Source of the DNA: Ignavibacteria bacterium
Lineage (GTDB): Bacteria; Bacteroidota; Ignavibacteria; Ignavibacteriales; Melioribacteraceae
Length of the DNA stretch: 7,379 bases
Reading direction: 5' to 3'
NCBI GenBank assembly: GCA_027347545.1
Contig: DAIEQT010000442.1
Coordinates: forward strand, 1-7,379
Numbering within the stretch: the first letter of the stretch is position 1; the number at the start of each line of letters is the position of its first letter. Below the pieces are notes generated by a model. The model was not told where the DNA came from. It was given only the letters and a program-made list of their open reading frames with translations, and did not search any database. The position numbers and the translations under genes are program-made. This document shows positions 1-5,635 of the stretch, one piece after another.

Positions 1-938
1 GTTCCGGCTAAAGTTGAACCGGCGTTAAAACCGAACCAGCCAAAAGCAAGAATAAATGTTCCTACAATTGCCATTGGAATGTTATGACCTGGAATGGCTT
101 GAGACTTTCCGTCTTTGGTGTATTTGCCAATACGTGGTCCAATAACAATAGCACCGGCAAGCGCAGCAACACCACCGACTAAGTGAACAACAGACGAGCC
201 TGCAAAATCAACATGACCATGACCAAGCCCAAAATTTGCACCAAGGTCTGCCAACCATCCACCGCCCCAAACCCAGTTGCCGTAGATTGGATAAACAAAC
301 ATTGAGATGAAGAACGCGAAGAAAATGAATGAAGTAAATTTCCAGCGTTCGGCCATAGAGCCGGTTGGTATTGTAGCGGTTGTATCCATAAACACCATTT
401 GGAAAAGAAAAAGCGCAAATACACCAACATCGTAAACAGAACCATTTAAGAAAAACCCACTGTAGCCAAGAACTTCGAAAGTTTTCCCAAATAGATTAAA
501 GCTAACCATGCTTGTTAAACCGGGTGTTCCACCGAGTGCCGCTACTCCTCCAACTCCGCCAAACATGAATGCAAAACCGCAAATCCAGAAACCAATCATA
601 CCAATTGCATAAACTAGAAAGTTCATTCCCATAGTATGAGCAACGTTTTTTGCGCGTGTGAATCCGGTTTCTACCATTGCAAAACCAGCTTGCATAAACA
701 TTACTAAAAATCCGGCAATCATTGTCCAAACAATGTTGATGGAAATTTTATTGTGTCCAACAGTGTTGGCGACTTCTTCTAAAGTTGGCTGCCCAGCAGT
801 TGCTGCGGGCACATCTTTAATTGTTCCGGTGTTGGCTCCCGAAGGATCTAATTCTTGAGCAGATATAGAAGAGGGAATAGTTAGGCTTAATCCTATAAAC
901 ACTGCTGCTAAAATGATATATCGTTTTATACTCGTCAT
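1..938 (-). CDS. amt: Ammonium transporter, AmtB family (3' end outside window)
   Basis: Inner-membrane channel that takes up ammonium as NH3 or NH4+; PII proteins close it when nitrogen is plentiful. The first 312 codons are present. Residues 1-27 form a signal peptide, with predicted cleavage at SISA|QE, followed by about 40 hydrophilic residues and then membrane helices from about residue 66. Family landmarks that I align with E. coli AmtB are F183 (outer Phe gate, F107), the VWGGG turn, D244 in DFAGS (D160), H252 (first of the twin pore histidines, H168) and F304 in GFNAGS (F215). About eight extra residues lie between VWGGG and DFAGS. The second pore His and the PII-binding C-terminal tail lie beyond the edge. 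The start is supported by AAGGAG eight bases upstream of ATG. It is the last visible gene of the PII-porin-Amt operon, 19 bases after the porin stop. The family call is essentially certain. Confidence 0.97.
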   Translation of the reverse strand, partial: MTSIKRYIILAAVFIGLSLTIPSSISAQELDPSGANTGTIKDVPAATAGQPTLEEVANTVGHNKISINIVWTMIAGFLVMFMQAGFAMVETGFTRAKNVAHTMGMNFLVYAIGMIGFWICGFAFMFGGVGGVAALGGTPGLTSMVSFNLFGKTFEVLGYSGFFLNGSVYDVGVFALFLFQMVFMDTTATIPTGSMAERWKFTSFIFFAFFISMFVYPIYGNWVWGGGWLADLGANFGLGHGHVDFAGSSVVHLVGGVAALAGAIVIGPRIGKYTKDGKSQAIPGHNIPMAIVGTFILAFGWFGFNAGSTLAG

Positions 939-957
939 AATTAATTCTCCTTTTTAC

Positions 958-1671
958 TTAGAATACAAAGCTTGCGCCAAACACCAGATAAGTCTTGTCC
1001 TGTGATGGGTTGCTGATGTATGATACATTTATTGGAAATGAAAACTTGTCTGTAACGGAAATTGTTTTTGATGCAGTTATACTTAGATTAATAATGTTTC
1101 CTTTATCAACCAAGTAGTAAGCGCTTTTTGATGGAACAAAGCCGGCAGCAAATGTAACTGTTGCTTCGCTTATGACTACGGGATATCCAACTTGAATATA
1201 AGTTGAGTTATCCGGATCGTTAGAAAGATTAGCGTAGAACGCTAAAGAGATAGGGAATTTTTCCGGACCACTGTAAGTTAAACCACCTTCTATTGTATGG
1301 GCGGCAAATTTAGGAGTCCCATCTAGTTCAACCTTATGTTTGAAGTGACCAAAAGGAATCCCGGCGGATGGAAGATAATAGTCTGTTACAATAGCAGAGA
1401 AAGAACCTGAAGTTTCGGTTGCTATTGCATAGGAAGCCCATAAATCATTCTCAGCATAAGTTGTACCGGTTGTTGGAAATGCATAAGAACCCCAAGCACC
1501 AACCGCAAAGCCTCCACTAGTGTAAGAAAGACTTGGTTGAAAAGCCGGAGCGTCGCCAAAATCCAAACCACGCCAGAGGTAACGACTGTAAATATCAGCG
1601 CCAACTTTTATTTGAGCAAAAGAAGTTATGCTTGCGAGCATAATAAATAATACTATATAAAACTTTCTCAT
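958..1671 (-). CDS. Outer-membrane beta-barrel protein, TorF-like putative porin
   Basis: Predicted outer-membrane barrel of 237 residues. Residues 1-19 are a signal peptide ending SFA|Q. The mature part alternates polar and hydrophobic residues in strand-sized blocks and ends in Phe (FGASFVF), the usual signal for barrel insertion. The early segment SRYLWRG, then APAFQPSLSY and VGAWGSYAF, resembles the start of TorF-type putative porins (typically S-Y-x-x-RG, then PALQ and YAGVWGS). The assignment is by eye. I start at the ATG at 1671 rather than the in-frame ATG at 1683, because the upstream ATG supplies the G of the Shine-Dalgarno GGAGA and would put MENE before the signal peptide. It sits between the PII gene (25-base gap) and amt (19-base gap), so co-transcription is likely. 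From context it may admit ammonium or another small nitrogen compound across the outer membrane; the substrate is not shown by the sequence. Confidence 0.8.
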   Translation of the reverse strand: MRKFYIVLFIMLASITSFAQIKVGADIYSRYLWRGLDFGDAPAFQPSLSYTSGGFAVGAWGSYAFPTTGTTYAENDLWASYAIATETSGSFSAIVTDYYLPSAGIPFGHFKHKVELDGTPKFAAHTIEGGLTYSGPEKFPISLAFYANLSNDPDNSTYIQVGYPVVISEATVTFAAGFVPSKSAYYLVDKGNIINLSITASKTISVTDKFSFPINVSYISNPSQDKTYLVFGASFVF

Positions 1672-1676
1672 TTCAT

Positions 1677-1681
1677 TCTCC
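1677..1681 (-). promoter_or_regulatory. Ribosome binding site deciding the porin start
   Basis: On the minus strand GGAGA is followed by five bases and then the ATG at 1671. The competing ATG at 1683 overlaps this Shine-Dalgarno and has no purine-rich site of its own upstream, where the sequence is AT-only. The downstream ATG also starts directly at the MRKF signal peptide. Confidence 0.7.
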
Positions 1682-1696
1682 ATTTAATATTTTTGG

Positions 1697-2044
<348 letters not shown>

Positions 2045-2081
2045 TTATTGTTGATTATTATTAGGATAAAATTGTTAATTG

Positions 2082-2127
2082 CCTAATTATATAATAATAT
2101 TGGGCGCAATTGTATAATAAAATTAGG
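2082..2127. repeat. Seven-base dyad in the promoter region of the PII operon
   Basis: CCTAATT at 2082-2088 is the exact reverse complement of AATTAGG at 2121-2127, with 32 bases between them. It brackets the likely -10 region of the PII operon, so it could be an operator or a loop-forming site. In such AT-rich sequence a seven-base match can also be chance. Confidence 0.25.
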
Positions 2128-2137
2128 TTTATTGCAA
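2107..2137 (-). promoter_or_regulatory. Candidate housekeeping promoter of the PII-porin-Amt operon
   Basis: On the minus strand TTG (2137-2135) is followed by 20 bases and TACAATTG (2114-2107). This is one mismatch from the TAnnTTTG -7 box with an upstream TTG at -33 described for Bacteroidota primary sigma factor. It could also be read as TTGCAA and TATACA with a short 15-base spacer. No strict GG-N10-GC sigma-54 pattern was found on this strand between 2036 and 2310, so activation of this operon by the neighbouring sigma-54 regulator is not supported at this promoter. Confidence 0.3.
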
Positions 2138-2204
2138 GAGGTACGGAAAATATTTTTAAGTTTCTTCGATTTCGAACTATTTTTAACGAATTTTAGGTTT
2201 AGCT

Positions 2205-2220
2205 AGGGTTGAAAATTGCT
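2205..2220 (+). promoter_or_regulatory. Candidate sigma-54 (-24/-12) promoter before the activator gene
   Basis: AGGGTTG, four bases AAAA, then TTGCT. Against the consensus TGGCACG-N4-TTGCW this keeps the invariant GG (2206-2207), exactly ten bases, and the invariant GC (2218-2219), plus the whole TTGCT block. The -24 block deviates at four of its seven positions. Transcription would begin near 2231, leaving a leader of about 48-80 bases before the possible starts of the activator gene. This would make the activator sigma-54 dependent, possibly autoregulated or driven by another enhancer-binding protein. Confidence 0.5.
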
Positions 2221-2260
2221 GTAAATCAAAAAAGAAAATATCAGGTTGCTAAATAAATAT

Positions 2261-2280
2261 ATCGGAGATATTATTCCGAT
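2261..2280 (+). promoter_or_regulatory. Small hairpin covering Shine-Dalgarno and ATG in the activator leader
   Basis: ATCGGA (2261-2266) and TCCGAT (2275-2280) are perfect reverse complements around an eight-base loop. The stem and loop hold GGAGA (2264-2268), and the right arm includes the first two bases of the ATG at 2279. If transcribed, the hairpin would hide a ribosome binding site. The ATG at 2279 is followed by only four sense codons (MRKSH) and a TAA at 2294-2296, in a frame different from the activator gene. Confidence 0.35.
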
Positions 2281-2310
2281 GAGAAAATCACACTAAAGAT
2301 TGAGATAAAT

Positions 2311-4044
2311 TTGGATACCTCTTCTAAAAGACAGGTTTTGAACAGGCTGCTTGGGGAGTTTACAGCAAAGATTTCCGAAGATTTTATGAAACTCTCGGCT
2401 GGAGCTAAAAACGATTCGGGCGACCAAGAACTAGGTAAGCAAGTTGATAAGACTTTCCGCAAAATTCTTGAGTTTAACAAGGAGCTTAGCAAAGAGATTC
2501 ATCAAATTCTAGACGGATTGGAATTGTTTGCTTCCAAGATTGAAAAACTAAATGATGAAAAATCCAGATTAGAGCGCTTGTATGCTTCCGGAATTATGTT
2601 TCAATCCGAAACCGAAATGATTTCTTTGATGGAAAAAGCTATTGAGACGGTTGTAAAAGAATTGGAAGCCGATGAAGGATTTCTTGTACTAACGAACGAA
2701 CAGAATGCCTATGAAACGATAGTCTCAAAGAATATGGATCCCGAAGCGATGCCGAGCGCAAAAGAAATGAGCACAAGCATCATTGGAAACACAATCTCAA
2801 GTCTACAACCGTTACAATTAAATGATATCAAAAGGGAAGATGAGCTTTCCATTAAACATAGTGTTGTTTCGTTAGGATTAACTGCGGCAATGTGTGTTCC
2901 TTTGGTTTCCGGGCAGAAAGTATTAGGCGCGGTTTACATAGACCGGCGAAATAAATCCCTGCCGTTTAAAGACTCTGATCTAACCTTTCTAATTGCATTC
3001 GCAAAACAAATTGTTAAGGGACTTGAAGTATCGCTTGAAATACAGCAGCTGGAAGAAAAATTGGGTGAAAAACCGAAACAAGATTTTATGATTCTTCGCA
3101 GTGAGTTTAAGAGCGATGAAATGATTGGCACAAGTAAAAAGTTATTTAGTGTTCTAAAACTCGCATCAAAAGTTTCTAATACAAACGCATCTGTGTTGGT
3201 TCTAGGCGAAAATGGAACCGGTAAAGAATTGCTTGCAAGAGCGATTCATAACAACAGTTCCCGTTCTAACAAACCATTTGTAGCGGTAAACTGCGGTGCA
3301 ATTCCATCGGAGCTTTTGGAATCGGAATTATTTGGATATGAAAGCGGCGCGTTTACAGGCGCTGTAAAAAGTAAACCGGGCAGACTTGAAACCGCGGATG
3401 GCGGAACAATATTTCTTGATGAAATTGGTGAGATGAGTGTTAATCTTCAAGCAAAACTTTTACGTGTAATTCAAACCAAAGAAATAGAAAGACTTGGGGG
3501 AATTGAATCTAAAAAAATAGAAGTAAGGTTTATTGCGGCAACCAACCGGGATCTTGGAGCGATGATTGCCGAAAAAGCTTTTCGTGAGGATTTGTATTAC
3601 CGTTTAAAGGTAATAGAGATAGTGCTTCCGCCACTGCGCGAACGGCGAGAGGACATTGAAGAGCTATCCAATTATTTCTTGAAGAAATTTTCGAGTGGTT
3701 CTAATCAGCAATCATTTTCGGAAGAGGCGCTTTTTATTTTAGAAAGATATGATTGGCCCGGAAATGTACGCGAGCTGGAAAATGTTGTTCAGCGTTGCGT
3801 TATTCTATCTAAAGAAAACATAATTATGCCTAATGATCTACCGCCGGAAATTTTTACGGAAGAGTATAAAGATTTTGAACTCGGTTCTGATAAAACACTT
3901 GAAGAAGCCGAAAACGAATTCAGAAAAATGTTCTTGATAAAGACTTTGAGAAAGGTAAGTTCTAAAAGCGAAGCGGCTAAAATTCTTGGTATTAACCGAA
4001 GCCATCTTCACAAGCTAATTGCGCAATTAGAGATTACAGATTAA
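2311..4044 (+). CDS. Sigma-54-dependent transcriptional activator (GAF, AAA+, Fis-type HTH)
   Basis: Enhancer-binding protein that hydrolyses ATP to open sigma-54 RNA polymerase complexes. From the TTG start it has 577 residues. A helical, probably coiled-coil start covers 1-90; a GAF sensor domain covers about 92-245 (VPLVSGQKVLGAVYIDR near 196-212); the AAA+ domain covers about 270-500. It carries Walker A GENGTGKE (299-306), the sigma-54 contact loop GAFTGA (346-351), Walker B FLDE (368-371), sensor I at N412, FREDLYYRL (424-432) and WPGNVRELEN (482-491). A Fis-type helix-turn-helix closes the protein (about 552-575, SEAAKILGINRSHLHKLI). There is no receiver domain, so the signal is probably a small molecule or protein sensed by GAF. 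The layout is that of NifA or NorR, but nothing specific identifies either. It diverges from the PII-porin-Amt operon, suggesting a nitrogen role without proving it. The start is uncertain: TTG at 2311 has a poor Shine-Dalgarno and the frame is open back to 2257 without ATG. Confidence 0.95.
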   Translation: MDTSSKRQVLNRLLGEFTAKISEDFMKLSAGAKNDSGDQELGKQVDKTFRKILEFNKELSKEIHQILDGLELFASKIEKLNDEKSRLERLYASGIMFQSETEMISLMEKAIETVVKELEADEGFLVLTNEQNAYETIVSKNMDPEAMPSAKEMSTSIIGNTISSLQPLQLNDIKREDELSIKHSVVSLGLTAAMCVPLVSGQKVLGAVYIDRRNKSLPFKDSDLTFLIAFAKQIVKGLEVSLEIQQLEEKLGEKPKQDFMILRSEFKSDEMIGTSKKLFSVLKLASKVSNTNASVLVLGENGTGKELLARAIHNNSSRSNKPFVAVNCGAIPSELLESELFGYESGAFTGAVKSKPGRLETADGGTIFLDEIGEMSVNLQAKLLRVIQTKEIERLGGIESKKIEVRFIAATNRDLGAMIAEKAFREDLYYRLKVIEIVLPPLRERREDIEELSNYFLKKFSSGSNQQSFSEEALFILERYDWPGNVRELENVVQRCVILSKENIIMPNDLPPEIFTEEYKDFELGSDKTLEEAENEFRKMFLIKTLRKVSSKSEAAKILGINRSHLHKLIAQLEITD

Positions 4045-4047
4045 CCA

Positions 4048-4201
4048 GTTGTGTGAATTAATTACTGTCTGAAACAAAAGTAACTTTTTGATTGAAAAAT
4101 AGAACGCAGATATAACTGATCTTTTATGATTAACACAGATTAAATATTGAAAAGTTACTTTTGCCCGGCATTAACCAACTTTTATTTTTATTTCACACAA
4201 C
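4048..4201. repeat. Nested inverted repeats, possible miniature element
   Basis: Two pairs of perfect inverted repeats are nested. The outer arms GTTGTGTGAA (4048-4057) and TTCACACAAC (4192-4201) match over 10 bases. The inner arms CAAAAGTAACTTTT (4075-4088) and AAAAGTTACTTTTG (4150-4163) match over 14 bases. Spacing between outer and inner arms differs (17 bases left, 28 right), so it is not one clean palindrome. No clear target-site duplication flanks it. It starts four bases after the activator stop codon. Confidence 0.6.
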
Positions 4202-4255
4202 CGTTATTAATGGCTTCATAAACTAAGCTAACCAAATCCTTTTTGCTGTTTCAGT

Positions 4256-4297
4256 TGCCCACCTACAACACACCACTAAGCGGGCAGTTGTTTTTTT
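4256..4297 (+). terminator. Possible weak rho-independent terminator
   Basis: TGCCC (4256-4260) pairs with GGGCA (4282-4286), with a further C-G pair inside, around a loop of about 17 bases. A run of seven T (4291-4297) follows after four bases. The stem is short, the loop large and the T-run slightly displaced, so this is a weak candidate for ending transcripts from the activator gene. Confidence 0.3.
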
Positions 4298-4357
4298 GCA
4301 ACACATATTCCTAACAAACCCATAAAAAACCCGTAAATCATAAAAAGAAGACACGGC

Positions 4358-4387
4358 ATATCATTTGAATGAATTATATCATTTGAA
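4358..4387 (+). repeat. 12-base direct repeat upstream of the half-receiver ORF
   Basis: ATATCATTTGAA occurs at 4358-4369 and again at 4376-4387, start to start 18 bases. The second copy ends nine bases before the ATG at 4397. Two identical boxes so close to a start could be binding sites for a regulator, although a copy so near the ATG would lie in the leader rather than in a normal upstream operator. Confidence 0.5.
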
Positions 4388-4396
4388 AGATTGCTC

Positions 4397-4603
4397 ATGA
4401 ATGATCTCGTTTTAATTATTGAATCAAATACAACCAAACTACGCAAGCTGAGAGAAATTCTTTCCAGAGAAGGATTTAACATAATGACGGTTACAGACCG
4501 TGAATCGGCATTAAACATTTGCAGTAAAATTAAGATTGAATACGTTCTTGCTAATCCGGCTGATATAAGACTAAATGAGATTGAATCAACAAATAATAAA
4601 TAG
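4397..4603 (+). CDS. Truncated, degenerate response-regulator receiver-like protein
   Basis: A 68-residue ORF whose sequence follows the first half of a CheY-like receiver domain. LVLIIES (4-10) matches strand 1 with the acidic pair, KLRKLREILSREGF (14-27) matches helix 1, NIMTVTDRESAL (28-39) matches strand 2 and helix 2, and IEYVLANPADI (47-57) matches strand 3. The acidic pair is reduced to Glu9-Ser10, and Asn53 stands where the phosphorylated Asp should be. The chain then ends, so strands 4-5, the conserved Thr/Ser and the Lys are missing. It cannot be a normal phospho-switch. It is either a decaying fragment or a small stand-alone pseudo-receiver. I chose the ATG at 4397 over the in-frame TTG at 4391; the Shine-Dalgarno is weak (AAAGA). 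Flanking repeats on both sides favour a remnant; the frame staying open favours a gene. Confidence 0.5.
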   Translation: MNDLVLIIESNTTKLRKLREILSREGFNIMTVTDRESALNICSKIKIEYVLANPADIRLNEIESTNNK

Positions 4604-4627
4604 AAACCTCTGAAATATTAAAACTAA

Positions 4628-4695
4628 GTCATGGTGAGCTTGTCGAACCATGACGTTACAAGCTAAATTATCACACTTCGACAAGCTCAGTGTGA
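4628..4695. repeat. Pair of REP-like hairpins with complementary loops
   Basis: The first hairpin has GTCATGGT (4628-4635) and ACCATGAC (4647-4654) as an eight-base perfect stem with the 11-base loop GAGCTTGTCGA (4636-4646). The second has TCACACT (4671-4677) and AGTGTGA (4689-4695) as a seven-base stem with loop TCGACAAGCTC (4678-4688). The two loops are exact reverse complements, while the stems differ but each pairs with itself. The core AGCTTGTCGA resembles palindromic intergenic repeats that I recall from many Bacteroidota and related genomes. In RNA it could act as two hairpins or as one long stem; it lies 45 bases before the lipoprotein gene. Confidence 0.8.
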
Positions 4696-4739
4696 CAAAT
4701 TATCAATAATTCAGATGTTTCAAATAATAAGGAGAAGAA

Positions 4740-5510
4740 ATGAAACATGTAAAACTATTACTAATAGTAGCTGCGGTATTTGTGCTGGTTGCTACAGGTT
4801 GTAAGAAGGAAGATAGCCCGACAGAATCAACAACCACTACCGATATTTCAAATCCAAGCGAACAACCAATGCCAAGCTTTTCTACACAAGCTGATTACGG
4901 CGGGGCAATGGTTTCCATGTACTATTTAATGGCGGCACCGATTGCAGGCTTTCCGGAAATTGAAACAAATGCAGCCTCAGCAATTTTCAACGGCGGTGTT
5001 GATGCTGGCGCAGTTACAGTAAACAATAACCAGCTAGGAAAAATTACTTCCGGCGGTAAATCATATTATATGGCTCCCGATGTAAACAATCCTCAAAACC
5101 AACTTAGCTTAAGCTGGAATGGCGTTTTCCATAATTGGAATGTAGCCGGCGCTAATGGAGTTCCCGCCGTTACCGGAAGCGTAAAGAGCCCGAATAATTA
5201 TAATGTAACTCTTCCAGTTACTAACTCAAGCGTAAGCAAAGCAAGCGGTATTCAAGTTAAGTGGACAGGTTCTTCATCGGCAAAAGCGTTAATTCAAATC
5301 GTAAATATTAAGGATAAAGGGCAGGCGAAAGTTTATCAGGAAGTAGCTGATAATGGAAGCTATACAATTCCGGCGGCTGATCTGGCAAGCTTTAGCGGAG
5401 ACTGCATGATCTTTGTAGTTAAGTACAATTATTCGTTTACAACTGCTGGCGGAAAGAAGTATTACTTTGTTTCTGAAATGGTTAAAAGCGTAAATGTAAA
5501 AGTAAACTAA
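4740..5510 (+). CDS. Predicted surface lipoprotein of unknown function
   Basis: A 256-residue protein that I do not recognise. Residues 1-20 are a signal peptide ending VATG before Cys21, the lipidation site for signal peptidase II. The mature start CKKEDS fits the C-x-K-(D/E)2 lipoprotein export signal described for Bacteroidota, suggesting display on the cell surface. A Ser/Thr-rich linker (about 26-37) follows. The remainder is rich in Gly, Asn, Ser, Val and Tyr with alternating strand-like blocks, including a tract near 170-256 (VKWTGSSSAKALIQIV, then VVKYNYSF and YYFVSEMVKSVNVKVN) that reads like a beta-sandwich. No enzyme motif is visible. The start has a strong AAGGAG upstream. It appears to be a single-gene unit: REP-like hairpins lie before it and a terminator lies 17 bases after the stop. 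Confidence 0.9.
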   Translation: MKHVKLLLIVAAVFVLVATGCKKEDSPTESTTTTDISNPSEQPMPSFSTQADYGGAMVSMYYLMAAPIAGFPEIETNAASAIFNGGVDAGAVTVNNNQLGKITSGGKSYYMAPDVNNPQNQLSLSWNGVFHNWNVAGANGVPAVTGSVKSPNNYNVTLPVTNSSVSKASGIQVKWTGSSSAKALIQIVNIKDKGQAKVYQEVADNGSYTIPAADLASFSGDCMIFVVKYNYSFTTAGGKKYYFVSEMVKSVNVKVN

Positions 5511-5527
5511 TTAGCAGAAGTTCAATT

Positions 5528-5600
5528 TAAGTGCGGATTCGTTTTTATGCAGCAGAGGGTACGGAAGATAAAAACACATGAACCCGCATTTAATTTTTTT
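5528..5600 (+). terminator. Bulged rho-independent terminator after the lipoprotein gene
   Basis: A nine-pair lower stem (5528-5536 with 5584-5592, core TGCGG/CCGCA) is followed by one mismatch, three pairs, a four-base bulge (5576-5579) and eight further pairs (5541-5548 with 5568-5575). A 19-base loop closes it. Two bases after the stem comes a run of seven T (5594-5600). Its position directly after the lipoprotein stop and before the next ribosome binding site fits a transcript end. Confidence 0.7.
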
Positions 5601-5635
5601 AATAACAAAGAATGAATTCGAAAGGTGAGGGTAGT

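Larger units (their letters stand above)
4045..4396. other. Gene-free stretch between activator and half-receiver ORF
   Basis: No convincing coding sequence on either strand. It holds a nested inverted-repeat block (4048-4201), a hairpin followed by a T-run (4256-4297) and a 12-base direct repeat (4358-4387), each listed separately. The concentration of palindromic sequence suggests either transcript-end structures or the remains of a small non-coding element. Confidence 0.6.

Noticed and set aside
658..858. A 66-residue plus-strand ORF
   Set aside because: It lies entirely antisense to the well-supported amt gene and has no recognisable features.
1422..1604. A 60-residue minus-strand ORF within the porin gene
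   Set aside because: It is an alternative frame inside a clear coding sequence, with no family resemblance.
2128..2150. A minus-strand sigma-54 promoter around TTGCAA for the PII operon
   Set aside because: The TTGCA block is present, but the -24 positions read TC instead of GG, so the invariant element is missing.
2311..4044. Naming the activator NifA or NorR
   Set aside because: The GAF/AAA+/Fis layout fits both, but no nif or nitric-oxide genes are nearby and no diagnostic residues were recognised, so a symbol would be a guess.
4250..4315. An integron attC-like site (GCCCACC ... GCGGGC, CTACAACACACC)
   Set aside because: One side resembles attC halves by eye, but the complementary second half and a proper GTTRRRY core are missing, and no cassette structure or integrase is visible.
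4276..4518. An 80-residue minus-strand ORF with a hydrophobic segment, antisense to the half-receiver ORF
   Set aside because: It overlaps the receiver-like ORF, lacks a clear ribosome binding site, and its hydrophobic part is read from AT-rich repeat DNA. It is most likely a shadow.
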